A DNA stretch of 64,000 nucleotides, taken from NCBI GenBank assembly GCA_019188255.1, contig JAETXT010000011.1:930001-994000 (forward strand), written 5' to 3'. Position numbers and translations under genes: made by a program. The first letter of the stretch is position 1. Every line of letters starts with the position of its first letter. Shown here piece after piece: positions 43,578 to 56,320 of this stretch. The notes under the pieces were generated by a model. That model made no database searches. It had not been told where the DNA came from and was given only the letters and a program-made list of their open reading frames with translations. The stretch is from Verticillium longisporum (lineage: Eukaryota; Ascomycota; Sordariomycetes; Glomerellales; Plectosphaerellaceae).

Positions 43578-45501
43578 ATGTCCAAGGTTATTCGCAGCGT
43601 CAAGAACGTCACCAAGGGGTACTCCAGCGCCCAGGTGAAGGTTCGAGAAGGTTTGTGCCTCGTCCTCTGTCGCCGGCCGTCTCGCCACCCTTGTACTGAC
43701 GGACACCGCTTCCAGCAACGAGCAATGACCCATGGGGTCCCACGGGGACGCAGATGAGCGAGATTGCCCAGCTGACCTTTGCATCGTACGTGTGCAAGCG
43801 CCGCAGCGCATGCGCGAACCGCTAGGGCACCTGGCTGACCATACAACACAGATCCAATGAGTTCTACGAGATTATGGACATGCTCGACAAGCGCATGAAC
43901 GACAAGGGCAAGAACTGGAGGCACGTGCTCAAGGCCCTCAAGGTCCTCGATTACTGCCTGCACGAGGGCTCCGAACTTGTCGTGACGTGGGCCCGCGAGA
44001 GTATCTACATTATCAAGACGTTGCGCGAATTCCAGTATATCGACGATGACGGCAGGGACGTGGGTCAGAATGGTACACATGGGACTTCCTGCGCCCCGGC
44101 GCATCCCCTTATGCTAACTTTGGGCCGCATTAGCTAACATTCTGGCTAGTACGCGTCGCCGCGAAGGAGCTTACATCCCTCGTCCTCGACGAAGAGAGAC
44201 TGCGCGCCGAGCGCAGCGACCGAAAGTCGTGGAAGTCCCGCGTGACTGGCCTCGAAGAATACGCGCCCCAGCAAGCTGGGCCCTCGCACCGGGGAGGAAG
44301 AGAGCCCCGAGCGCGCCGCGACGACGAGGACGACGCCGAGTACAGGCTCGCTATCGAGGCCAGCAAGTACCAGGAGGAGGAGGACCGCAAGAGGCGCAAC
44401 CAGGGCCAAGTCGACGTCGACGACGATGATCTGGCCAAGGCCATCAAGCTCAGTCAGGAGGAGGAGGAGCGGAGACGACGGGAGCTTGAGCAGAGCAACG
44501 CGATATCCCTCTTTGACGACACACCCACGCAGAGCACGCAGCAGTCACAGCCCGCCCAACCACAGTTCACCGGCTTCAACCAGGGCTATCAGCAGGGCAG
44601 CGCAGTCGACTTCTTCGCCAACCCCATTGACCAGAACGCGCAGCAGCCCCAGCCCACCGGCTACCTCGGCAACCAATATACTGGCTTTCCGCAACAGCAG
44701 CAGCAGGCGGGCTTCCAGAATGGCTATGGTGGATATGGCATGCAGCCCCAGATGACTTCGTTGGATCCGTTCGGCCAGCAGCAGCAGCAGCAGCCTACCG
44801 GCATGCCAGCATTCCAGCCTCAGCCCACAGGGTTTAACCCTTACCAGCAACAGACACAGTCGCCTGTGGCGCAAGACCCGTTCCCTCAAGCTGGTAGCAA
44901 CAACCCCTGGGCGACGAACAACAACCAGCAGTCGCAGTCGCCCTTGCGCGCGATGCAGACGGGCTCGAACAACCCCTTTGCGCCATCGGCCACGGGCGGA
45001 TCGTCCGCATTCGGCCGACCGCAGACCCAGAAGATCCCGTCCATGCCGGCACTCGGAAGCTTGCCGGAGCAGAAGACGCTGTCGACCTTCAACAACCAGC
45101 CGAACACCAGCTTCAGTCAGCCAACAAGCTCCTTTGGCACGCCGCAGAAGGAGCTCAACGAGCACGAGGCCAAACTCAATGCACTCCTCGCGAGCGGCGA
45201 CGGCATGGACACGTACGGCAACACGGGCCAGCTGCGTATCCCGGCCCAGCCCACGGCGCCAGGCACTTTTGTCAACAGTGCCGGTTCGGGGGCGCAGCGT
45301 CTGACGGCGGACGCCACGGGCAGCAACCCGTTCCTGCGGACCCAGTTCACGGGTATGCCGAGCACGACATACGGAGGCAACCAGCTACAGGTATCACAAA
45401 CGGGCGCTCCCGGCCTGGGTGGGCAGGGAAACAACAACCCTTTCGCCGGAACGCAGCCACAGCAAAGACACAACCAGAACCAGGATCTCATTCAGTTCTA
45501 G
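43578..45501 (+). CDS. ENT1: Epsin (Ent1/Ent2-like endocytic adaptor)
   Basis: Clathrin-associated adaptor that binds phosphoinositides and ubiquitylated cargo at endocytic sites. Exons: 43578-43650, 43716-43785, 43852-44072 and 44150-45501; the product is 571 residues. The ENTH domain (residues 1-145) shows VKNVTKGYSSAQVKVREAT, NDPWGPTG and WRHVLKALKVLDYCLHEGSE. Two ubiquitin-interacting motifs follow: EYRLAIEASKYQEEE and DDLAKAIKLSQEEEE (about residues 185-235). The rest is Q/P-rich with NPF motifs (GSNNPFAP, GSNPFL, NNNPFAG) that bind EH domains. It ends in DLIQF, a clathrin-box-like terminus. The gene is intact. The first two introns are 65-66 nt. Confidence 0.94.
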
Positions 45502-47201
45502 GCGGGCCAAGAGGAAGAGAAGGCAGGCAATTGGGGAAGAGAGGGAGAGGGGGGCAAGGAAGGCCCTGCGCAGTTGGTATCCTACACCGGGCCTCGACCA
45601 GACAACGCCGGTGATAGGCGTTTCATGTTCAAATACTTTTCTGATCACCACCCTTAGTTAATCGGGGGCTTGCATCTTGATATTCTCCCTACGCAGTGTT
45701 TGGTCTGGCAGCAGCAGCAGCTCGGGAGTTGAGCCGAGGGCTGCTGAAGGAGGACGACAAGGAGGGCAGGCTTGAAAGCTGTTCACCAGAGACAGAGGGG
45801 AAGGGGTCCGAGACAATTGTCGGAGTGGCGGCCATAGACTGATTGAGATGAATGTAGGAACGGGTCAGCGGATTGCTTCCTTCCTGTGTATGCGTATGTA
45901 TGTGTGTGACACACGAACGTGGCCAGCTGCAGGAACAGGACGATTGTCTTGCTGGTGGCCGAATGAGAATACTTGGACCGAAAGCAGGCACGACGGAGAG
46001 AGAGAGAGGGGGGGAATGAAAGCTGCTGTGTCATGGAAGGTCCACTCTGATGACTGCCTACAGTGGTGTACCTATCCACTTGAGCCATGACCTGAGTAGA
46101 CTGAAGCAGCATCACAATAATGACAGTAGTCATCCAAGCATGGAAGTGCAAGGCATACAGCAGGTTGGACCATCTGTATACCCAGGTAGGTACTTTAGAC
46201 CTACCTAGGCACCTAGACAGGTAGGTATCTTAATTCGCTGCTCATAAATCTCGTGACCATTGCTCAGGCTGCTACGGCTGGTCCCTCTGAGGGAAAGGAC
46301 CTTCCCTGGAGACGACTGCCTCGTGGGATCGAGCTCTGCAATTGGCCCACTGACCAGAGGCCCTGTGGCGCCGTCCTCAGGCAGCAAAGCTCTGAAAGCT
46401 ACACCAGTTTTGGAGCCATGCGATTGGCCACTGGCGCAGCACGACGAGTAAGAGCAGGAGCAAAGCGTCCCAAGGCACCTTCCGAGCCTACCTAATCACA
46501 AAAGTCGCGAACCTGGTCTGCTGCTACCTCTGCACCTCTCCAACCACCAGCCTAGCAGCTCCCTCTCTCTCCCCATCCACCACAAAACCCAGGGAGTCGA
46601 CGTCGAGGCGAGAGATGCAACCAGGTCCATCTCTTCCTTTTGTCGCACGTACCGTCTGGTTCTAATATCCAACCCCCTTCCCTCCTGTGAGTCGACCTTG
46701 TTTTTTTCCCTCTCTCTTTCTCTCTCTCTCTCTGCCGACGAGACAAAACACTTTCGAAAACGAGCCTGCATTCCCTTCCACCACGTCGCGTCCCAAATCT
46801 TCATCGGCGCATCCCTGACCAGCTTTCAATCTCCAGTCTCCCATTTCTTCCTTTGTCTCTCGCCACAGAGCAAGGGCCTCAATTCGACCGAGTTTGCTCT
46901 CCGCGTCGTCTCACCTTTCGCGCCTGTCCTGAAACCTCAGTCGACACTTTTTGCGTCCGCGCCTTTTCTGTCATCGCCATCCATCGCGCCTCTTCTGGCG
47001 ACTTCTCGCCTCATCCAGTATCCATCCTCGCCAGCCTCGTCGCCCATCGACCACACATGCAGAACTCGTCATAGCGACGACCCTCACCCATCTATCTTCG
47101 GCCCCTTGCGCCCGCGGCAAAGGGACGAAACGCACAAACATTGGCCCTGCCCGGCTCCCCTCCCAACATAAATAGGCTCCGGCTCACAGAGCTTGCCCAC
47201 C
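45502..47201. other. Intergenic: epsin 3' flank and NUP145 promoter/leader
   Basis: About 1.7 kb. It contains a CCTAGGTA-family cluster (46181-46230), a GA-rich run near 45999-46013, and a CT-rich leader tract at about 46703-46734. No domain-bearing open frame is seen. Confidence 0.55.
46181..46230. repeat. CCTAGGTA-family motif cluster
   Basis: Copies of CAGGTAGGTA, CTACCTAGGCACCTAG and CAGGTAGGTA lie within 50 bases, about 1 kb upstream of NUP145. Confidence 0.65.
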
Positions 47202-50200
47202 ATGTCGGGCTTTGGCAGCGGCAGCTTTGGCGGCTTCGGTCAGAACAACAACAATACTCAACAGTCGACCTTTGGAGGCTTCGGCTCGACCAACAACAAC
47301 ACGAACACCGGTGCGTCCTATCGCGGCTCTGCCTTCCTGCGGTCTCCCTGGCCTCGTGGCTCTGTCTCGCAATGCTAACGTCTTGATGCTCACAGGATTT
47401 GGAGCGAACAACAATACCACTACCGCCTTTGGGTCTAATACCAACACTGGAGGTGGCCTTTTTGGCAACAATAGCAACACGAGTGGAGGCTTTGGCGCCA
47501 CCTCTTCGGGTAGGTTTTGTCTTTCGCGACGCAGTCCCCTCAAAGTTACCTTTCCCACCTCTTGCTAACAAAGCGAAAACAGGTTTCGGTGCCAACAACA
47601 CCAACAGCGCCTTTGGCGCGAAACCTGCCGGTGCCTTTGGAACAACGGCCTCAAGCTCTGGCACTGGCCTGTTCGGCTCCGGCAACAACGCTTCGACCGG
47701 CACAACCTCCTTCGGCGGTTTCGGCAGCAACAACACGACCACCAACACCGGAACCTCTACGGGCTTCGGAGCCACCGGCGGCGGCATGTTCGGCGGCGGT
47801 ACCACCAACAACAATACAGGCACGGGCTCTCTGTTCGGTGGGGGTGGCAACACGTCCGGCACGACAGGTTTTGGTGGTTTCGGCGCGACCAACATCCCAG
47901 TCATCGGTGGTGATGCCAGCGACCCGCCTGACACCAACACGACGCCCTACCAGGCGTACCAGGAGAAGGAAACCACCGGCCCTGGCAACCAGCCCAACTC
48001 GTTCCAGAACATTTTTTTTCAGGATCCCTACAAGAAGTGGCCGGCTGAAGAACTGAGGCCCACGGATTACGCCCGGGGCCGCCGCTACGGCGACGCCAGT
48101 GGAACGGGAGCGTTTGGTGTCTCCAACTTTGGCGGCACCGGCGGGTTTGGCGCCACTAACAACAACACCCAGCAATCGACCGGCTTCGGCTCGACACCCT
48201 CGACCGGCAGCAACCTTTTCGGAGGTGGTGGCGCCAACACCACGTCGGCTTTCGGTAGCGGTTCGACAGGCACTTTTGGTAGCACCAACACGGGCGGCGG
48301 TCTCTTCGGAGCGACGAACAAGCCTGCTGCGACTGGTGGTCTGTTTGGTGGCGGTGCCGCGCAGCCTGCTGCGACGGGTGGTCTTTTTGGCGGTTCGGGC
48401 ACTGCCAGCACTGGATTCGGCTCCAACACGAACACGGCGACTAGCGGTTTTGGATCCAACGCAGCGAACACCGGCGGAGGACGGTTGGGTTCCACGGCCA
48501 ACACCAACCAAGCCAAACCTGGTGGCTTCAGCTTCGGCAACACAAACACAGCACCAACCAACACTGGTTTCGGCGCCGGCAACACGGGATCGGCCTTTGG
48601 TTCTAACAACACCCCCGCCAACACGACGGGCGGCGGTCTGTTTGGCGGAGGCAACACTGGCACTACGGGTGGCGGCCTGTTCGGTGGAGGAGCCAACAAC
48701 CAGCAGCAACAAGGTGCCAGCACCGGCTTCGGAGGCGGCACTGGCTTTGGCGCTCAGACTCAGCAGTCTGGCGGCTCTCTGTTCGGCAACACTAACCAGC
48801 AGAAGCCTGCAGGCGGCCTCTTTGGCGGTGGTGCCGCCACGAACACTGGCGGTGGACTCTTTGGCAATGCCGGCGGAAACACGACCTCCGGGTTTGGTGC
48901 CACGAACACCGCCGCTGGGGGTGGTGGGCTCTTCGGTGCTCAGAAGCCTGCCACTGGCGGCACCGGGCTCTTTGGATCAGCACAGCCGGCCCAGAACACA
49001 GCGACGACTGGAGGTACTGGCCTGTTCGGCGGGCTTGGTGGAAACACCCAAAACCAGCAGACCGGCCAAGGCGGCTTGTTTGGAGGCGGTGCGCAAAACC
49101 AGGCGAAACCCAGCCTGTTCGGCACATCTCAGTCTGCTGGCGGGGGCCTTTTTGGCTCGCAGAACAACCAGCAGTCATCACTCTTCAACAGCGGCCAGCA
49201 GCAGCAGCAAGGCTCCCTGCTCGGCGGCTCCCTCTTGGGCAACTCGCAGAACAATAATGCGCCTGCGCAGCAGTCCCTGACGGCTAGCATCTCAGACCTG
49301 TCTGCTTATGGCACGCCCGCCCTCTTCTCCAACCTCAACGGCAACGAGGTGGCCAACCCGGGCCCCCTCGCGACTCCTCTCTCCAGTAAGACCAAGACGC
49401 GCCGGAGCTCGATCCTGCCCATGTACAAGCTGAACCCAGCGTCCTCCACCCGCTTTGTTACCCCTCAGAAACGGGGCTTTGGCTTCTCGTACAGCACCTA
49501 CGGCAGCCCGAGTGGCAGCCCCTCCAGCGTGACCAGCACCCCCGGTAGCATGAACCGCAGCATGCTGGGCTCAAGTCTGAGTCGCGGACTGAGCAAGAGT
49601 GTGTCTTCGAGCAGCCTGCGCAAGAGCTTCACAGCCGAAGATAGCATCCTCGCGCCTGGCGCCTTCTCTGCCAGCTCTGGTCCCCGATACTACGGCAACA
49701 CGGGCAGCGTTCGCAAACTTGTTATCAACAAGGACATGCGCAGTGACCTCTTCGCCACGCCTACCAAGGAGAAGCCTGCCCTGGACGGCATCAATGGCTC
49801 CCGCAAGCTCTCGAAGCGCGTCAGCTTCGACACAAGCACGATGGATGCCAGTGAAGACGGCGACCATGATGTTGTCACTCCCCGCAACGCCCCGGTCATC
49901 AGCAACGACCTTGATGCCAGGTCCACCAATGGTATCAAGGCGGTTGCCGCGAGTTCCCCTGCCGATGTCGACTCGTCGAAGGGCAAGGAGCTGGCCATCG
50001 TTCACGAGGAAGATGCCTACGCGCAGACGCCCCAGGTTGCCACCGAAGCCTCGGACAAGGTGCCCGGCATGTACTGGATGAGCCCTAAGCAGGATGTCAT
50101 CTCGTCGATGAATCGCATGCAGCGCCAAAAGGTGGCCAACTTCACGGTCGGCAGGGACAATGTTGGTTATGTGTCATTCAAGGTTCCTGTCGATCTGACC

Positions 50201-53200
50201 AGCATTGATCTCGACGAGATCTTCGGCGGCATCGTCGTGCTCGAGACCCGTTCGGCTACGGTCTACCCCAACGCGGCCAAGAAGCCCCCTGTTGGCAAGG
50301 GTCTCAACGTTCCCGCCACCATCTCTCTGGATCAGTCCTGGCCACGCGGTCGCGACAAGCGGCCAACTATGGACCAGAAGCGCCTGAACAAGCACATTGA
50401 GCGTCTCAAGAAGATTCCCGACACCACCTTTGTCGACTACAACAGCGAGACGGGCGTCTGGAAGTTTTCAGTCGAGCACTTCACGACCTACGGCCTCGAT
50501 TACGATGAGGACGAGACGGACGCTGACCTCGTGTCTGGCGAACAGAGCCAGCAGCAGCAGCAGGCTCCTGCCGTTGCCACTGTTGCCGAGCACTCCAGCT
50601 CCTCCGATGACCTGGTCAGCCCGGGTGAGGACGACACGTTTGACTTTCGGAGGAAACGACGTGCTCTTCCCGGCGCGTTCGACCAACGCGAAGGGCAACT
50701 CGAAGACGACGACGACGATGACGTCCTCCGCTCTACCACCAACCAGAGCCAGCCTTTTTTTGGGCATAGCTCCGCGGGTTCAACGTCCAAGGCCCTCATC
50801 CTCATGCCCGAGGATGGCATGGCCATTGATCAGGACGACGAATATGACATGTACGAGAATGAAGATGGAACGGGTCCTTCTCTCGAACAGCATCTCGCCG
50901 CGGAGCAACAAACCGACTCGTCAGATGATCCTGGCTCCCCGATCATCGAAACCCCCGGTGGCATCCTGCGCGCCCGCATGAGGGCTATCAAGGGATCCGC
51001 CACGCCACTACGACTACAAGTTGCGGATGGAGACGCATGGATGGACATGCTTCAGAAATCTGTCAGCCCCCAGAAGCGCGAGCGTGCGCTTCTCAAGAAC
51101 GATGCCGAGAACGGCATACGCTTTAGCAGCGAAAAGACGGAGCGCTCCGGCACGGCGAGTCGGGTCGTCTCCGATGGGCGAGGTTTCGCCACCAGTATTG
51201 ACTTGATGAACTCTCTCTTTGAGAAGGCAAGGGCTCCTGCTTCCAAGCCCTCCCCGGCGCCAATGGGATTTGTTCAGGTGAGCACTTGTGTTTCTGCGTA
51301 ACATTTGCGGCGCGACCCTTGAGTGAATGTGCGATGAGCGGGGTTTCGAGGTGCCCAACACCATGTATTCAAATTTTGTGCATTAGACAACATGATTGCT
51401 AAGATATTGTCTCTCCTACCAGTGGCCCTATGAACGACAGAGGAAGACGTTTGGCGATCAATCCGATCTCAGTGAAAACGATCTCGCGTACCACAAGGCC
51501 GTGAAGCCTGGCTGGGGACCCGACGGCACGCTTGTCTTCCCTGCTGCGCCCTCTTCCCTGGCGAGAACGATGAAGCCGGCTAAAGGCGACATTCTATCCA
51601 TACGTGCTCGTGTCCCGCAAGGTGCGGAGACGGGCGTTTGCCTGATGAAGTTTTCCAACGAGGTACGTCTTGCCCCCTGAATTACGAGGCGCTCTGAGCA
51701 AGTTGCTGACGTCGAACAGTCCTCGGCCAAGGCCATTGAGAACCAGATGCGCGCAACAAGCGTGGCCCTCGTCGACGGTGTCCCTACAGTGTCCCTTAAT
51801 GCGGCCAGCCTGAAGAGCATCTTCCATCACAGCGACCTGAGCAACCCAGCCAACGCCCACGAGAAGCTGGTTTGGGATCTCGCGAGCATCTTGTTCGACC
51901 GGGTGGTTCCATCCGCCACAGCCACTGAAGAACAGCTACGCAAGAAACAGCTGTCTGGCTTCTGGGCCGACCTGGCCGACGCGGCGACGAGTCGCGCAGA
52001 CGCACTGGCCAAGTCCAGCGAGGAGAAGGCGCTGACTTCCCTTGCAGGCCACCGGGTCCAGGAGGCTTGCAAGCTGCTCGTCGATGGCAAGGACTTCCGC
52101 CTGGCAACTCTTGTTGCATTGATTGGGACCTCCAACCAGTCAAAGCGTGACATGCGCACGCAGCTTGCCGAGTGGCAGGACAACAATGTCTTGTCTGATT
52201 TCACAGACGCCATCCGTGCCATTTATGAGGTTCTTTCTGGGAATGTCTGTGTGTGCGAGGGGAAGAAGGGTGTTCCCGTCGCGGACAGGATGGAGTCATT
52301 TGTCATTGCTCGCCGATTCGGCCTGGACTGGAAGCAGTCATTTGGCCTGCGACTCTGGTACGCCATCGGCCGAGAGCAGAGCATTCCAGCCGCTGTTAAG
52401 AAATTTGTCGACGACGTCGCTCAAGATCGTGAGGATGTTCCGCACCCGTGGTACATTGAGCAGGGCTTTGATGCTCTCTGGGACGACCAGGACCGCCACC
52501 AGCGTGAGGATCTCCTCTGGGGTCTTCTCAAGCTCCATCCCGATGACGCGACCGACTCGGAGTCTCTTCTACGACCAGAGAACGCACAGCTTTCGCCACT
52601 GGATAGCCGCCACACGTGGCAGCTTGGTCGTGCGCTTCCGGCAACTGGCATGGTTTCTTTCGGTGGTGACGCATCTGAGAAGGCCGATGCCGCGACCCTG
52701 TCGTTTGCGGATCAGCTGGTCAACGAAGGTAACTGGGTCGAGGCCACTTTCGTTCTGCTACATCTCAGCAACCCCAAGACACGGGCCAAGGCGGTGCAGG
52801 AGCATCTTTCTCGACACGCCGGCTCTATTGGGTCCGAAAACAGTGCCGACTTCACCACGCTCACCCAGACTTTCAAGATTCCCTCCGCGTGGGTTTGGGA
52901 GGCGCGTGCGCTGTACATGCGCAGCGTCAAGGCAGATCCAGTCAGCGAAGTCAAGTGTCTCCTCCAGGCCGAGTCGTACGAGGCGGCACACCGGGTTCTG
53001 GGTGACAAGGTGGCGCCGACGGCCATTGTTGAGCGCGACTACGACGGTCTGGCGACCCTCTTGGCTTTCTTCGAGGGCCATGAAGAGTCTGTTTCCGGCT
53101 GGAGTCTCGGTGGTGAGATCTACCGGGCATTCCTGACACTCCACCGACGATTCGAGCGCCGGGAGCGTGTGCCTTCAGATGTGGTGGAGAAGCTTCTCAG

Positions 53201-53486
53201 CGGTCTGCCCGTGATCCGCGAGACGGCGGAGAGCGGCGACATGATCAGCCAGGCAGCGGTTTCGGAGATGAGCAGCATTGTGGCCAAGGTGGTGATGGAC
53301 GCAACCGAGCACGATCAGGTAAGAGGTCGCAGCCATATTTGTTTTGTACGGGCGAAGAAGCTAACGTCCTTGCAGAACGGAGTGTCCCGAATTCTTGGAC
53401 TGCCCTTGACTGAGGATGCGTATCTGCAACACTCGCTCCACCTTGGTCGCACCTACTACCAGGGCATCATGGCTGGGGCGAGATGA
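47202..53486 (+). CDS. NUP145: Nuclear pore precursor Nup98-Nup96 type (NUP145)
   Basis: Precursor of two nucleoporins made by self-cleavage. Exons: 47202-47310, 47396-47509, 47583-51277, 51423-51662, 51720-53318 and 53376-53486; 1955 residues. The N-terminal half is FG/GLFG repeat sequence that forms the permeability barrier. It is interrupted near residues 205-240 by a GLEBS-like motif (SFQNIFFQDPYKKWPAEELR, then DYARGRRYG) that binds Gle2/Rae1. The peptidase S59 domain runs from about residue 900 (GMYWMSPK, FTVGRDNVGYVSFKVPVDLT) to the cleavage site in VEHFTTYGLDY. Cleavage is expected between Phe1041 and Thr1042, releasing a C-terminal product of about 914 residues. That part is acidic, then helical and Nup96-like (WPYERQRKTFGDQSDL, LQAESYEAAHRVLGDKVAP), as in the Y-complex. 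The last intron is 57 nt and stop-free, so retention would keep frame. No lesion is seen. Confidence 0.94.
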
Positions 53487-54010
53487 ACGAGAAATAGGGG
53501 GAAGGGTTTCATAGGATCCGACTGTGCGACGAGGGTTGACGGGCTCGCTCGGGGGGCGATTTGTGGCATTTCGGAAACCCGAGGCAGCGGGGTTGAGGCG
53601 TTGGATGGTCAAAAAGCTTTAAGAAGTACCTCCAGTGTGATATTAGTAGATAGCTGTAGAACGACCTGCTTGTCTTTCATCTCTGGCTGTGTTTCTGTGA
53701 TGCCATGCATGTTGGGGTCACTGGATTGTGAGGTGTGGACCATGGCTACGCTGATCCAGACGCGGATTGGACCAAATTCTTTGAAGTTTTCTGAGTTCTG
53801 TTCCTGACAGAACTGATTATCACCACTCGACCTCTTCCACAAGTGCTCCTCCACAGGTGCCCTCCCCCATCACTGCACTGCCTCGACTACAGCATGGTCC
53901 GATCATGACATATATCCACACAATGCGTCAGTACTCGCAATAACACATCACCAACAACGTACGACATCAAGTCAGCAACGTCACCACGCCAGAGAGGAAA
54001 CTCCACAGCC
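53487..54010. other. Intergenic between NUP145 and SET genes
   Basis: About 520 bases of 3' flank and short leader. Antisense frames have no recognisable content. Confidence 0.55.
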
Positions 54011-54628
54011 ATGGCGCCACCGCAGCTGCCCAAGAACTGGCCACCCCACCTCCCCTACATCACCAGTCCCGCGTACAGCAAACAGCTCACACCTTCGCAG
54101 CGCGCTGCCCTCCGGCGCCAGCGGCCTGAGGACCCGGACATCCCGGCCGCGCAGACGCCGACCATCAGCCCCCTCGTCAAGATCACGCCCATCACCGAGG
54201 CCACGCACCCGGCCTGCGGACAGAGCGGCCTCTTCACGACGCGCGCCCTCAAGCCCGGCGCCTTTGTGCTCCTCTACCTCGGCACCGTCCACGGCGAACG
54301 GCCGCCTGTCGGCGAGGGCGGGCGGGACGAGGCGGACGAGTCGGACTACGACCTCTGGCTCGACCGCGACGAGGGCGTCGCCGTCGACGCGGCGCGCGGC
54401 GACAACGAGGCGCGCTTCGTCAACGACTACCGCGGCGTGGCGGCGCGGCCGAACGCCGAGTTTCGCGAGGTCTGGAGCCGTCGGTTCGGCGAGCGGTGCA
54501 TGGGCGTCTTTGTCCTGCCGGCGCCGGGGCGGGGGCAGCCGGGGAAGGGCGGCGTGGGCAAGGGGCAGGAGATCCTCGTGAGCTATGGAAAGGGGTTTTG
54601 GAATGCGCGGTCGAGGGGCGAGGGGTAG
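54011..54628 (+). CDS. Small SET-domain protein
   Basis: Single-exon protein of 205 residues. It appears to be a minimal SET domain: GLFTTRALKPGAFVLLYLG is the N-terminal SET strand pair. NEARFVNDYRGV (about residues 136-147) is the counterpart of the SAM-binding RFINHSC-like motif, with Asp-Tyr where His-Ser is usual. GQEILVSYGKGFW (about 188-200) is the C-terminal GEELxxDYG-type motif. A lysine methyltransferase function is likely, but the substrate is unknown. The terminal half is GC-rich. A cysteine-rich post-SET is absent. Confidence 0.78.
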   Translation: MAPPQLPKNWPPHLPYITSPAYSKQLTPSQRAALRRQRPEDPDIPAAQTPTISPLVKITPITEATHPACGQSGLFTTRALKPGAFVLLYLGTVHGERPPVGEGGRDEADESDYDLWLDRDEGVAVDAARGDNEARFVNDYRGVAARPNAEFREVWSRRFGERCMGVFVLPAPGRGQPGKGGVGKGQEILVSYGKGFWNARSRGEG

Positions 54629-56320
54629 CCTGTCGTTTTTGATGCTGTGGAGTTCGCGGCCAGGGCTGTTGTTCGGGTCGAGGTGGTTCGTTGGTTTGCA
54701 TATCATATCCTAGGTTCGGATGATTTGGTTTGACCGGACCTGGTGGCTTTTAAGTAGGAACTGATGAAATTTCGCTACCAGGCACCAATGGGACGTTTTC
54801 GGAGAGCTCGTTTGCTGTGTTTGTATGTCAAATGTGGTCGTGATAGAGGCCCATGCGGTGAGCAATAGTTACGGCATACTTCATCAGACTATATCTCGAG
54901 GCGTGATTAGCAGTGCCTGGCGAGCCTGCATTGTGACGACGTGAAAGTCGTGGTACCACCAATATGCAGCTGCTGGATCTTTTGGTTATGTGTCTCTCAA
55001 GGCCGAATAGTCTGGCCCCTCCTCGTGTATTAGTTTAAGACTTGCACAATATTAACCAAAATAGTCACTTCCAGAACCTTTCTTCTGCTGCTTCGGACCC
55101 GGGGGTTTTCTGTGCGAGAGATCAAACCAGTCAACAAAATTTGATAATGGTATGGGAATTTTGGCGTTTGGGACGAAGAGACTCAAGGTATCGAGGGCAT
55201 CTCTTCAATCCTTGGAAGTTTGCCCGATCTAGACAGGATATCGTGACCACGACACAGATTCACCCCCATTGAAACCATGAAACGACAGCCAGAAACTCCA
55301 ACCCGGAAACCCGATCCAATAACAGCTTGGACTCAGAGTTGTCTCTAATACAAAGGAGTGATAATCGATTCTAACTCGCTAGCTCCGAGAACCATCAGGC
55401 CTTACGGAGTCCGCCTTGAAACTTCAAGACAAGAGAAGGGAAGCCAAAAAAATCGACTGTCTGCCAGTAGTCACATTGGATATCGCGTGATCGAAATGTT
55501 TTATATAGCTAAGGTAGGTAGGTCGGCCGCCAGCAGATGTGCGATCATGTATAGGGCATCCAGTATACACCACTTGTAACTGATATCGTTCCCTGGAAAC
55601 ATGGCGGATTACATAACCTCAACCACCACCACGTGACAAGCGACCGGCCCAGGGTCTGCGGTGGGCCGACCATTTATCCTCGAGCAAAAACTCCACGCCC
55701 GCCAGACGTACCGTCGCAACCTCCGGTCGGCACCTGGTTCTTCCTATCCCGTTCATCGATTCGATATTATTCCGTCGCCCATCGCGAAGCGCGCTTGTCG
55801 CATCACCTCTAGGTCAGTCCAGTCCTTGTGGACAATTTGCTTGCTTCATTCCTGTCACGACTCTCGGTGCGCAAACAAGCTGCACTGTGAATCAAACTCC
55901 CTGTGCTGCTGGGCCTGCGTCGCCGGCGTATTGCATTTTTTTTTTTCTCTTGACTACCCAGCGCGTGTTAAAGTCAGGGTTGCGACTACACCTGAGCATC
56001 TTACCAGCTCCTCAAGTTAGCACCTTCTGGCATTGACGCGTCGGGGGAAACGAGGAACCTGGCTGTAGCAATCAATGAAACCGAGTTGGAGTTCTTTTTC
56101 AGCATGGCTTATACACCCGCGCATGTGCTACTTTATTACCCCCGTGCGCTTTAGAACTGCGATTGACTGCGAGATCCAGCCTGTGGTCGACACGGGCGTG
56201 CCGCTTCGCCATGTTGTCGGCGCACGACTTGCCGATTCCACATGCTAACGAAGACTTTAATTTAGTGAATAATTATATCGCTGTGCACTCCCCGACTGGC
56301 TGAATCCGACAGTTTCTGAC
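54629..56320. other. Intergenic: SET 3' flank and Rgt1-like gene promoter
   Basis: About 1.7 kb, more AT-rich than its surroundings at 54720-55600. No tRNA, domain-bearing frame or repeat array is seen. A T10 run near 55936-55946 and the motif TAAGGTAGGTAGGTCGG at 55511-55527 are the only notable short features. Confidence 0.55.
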
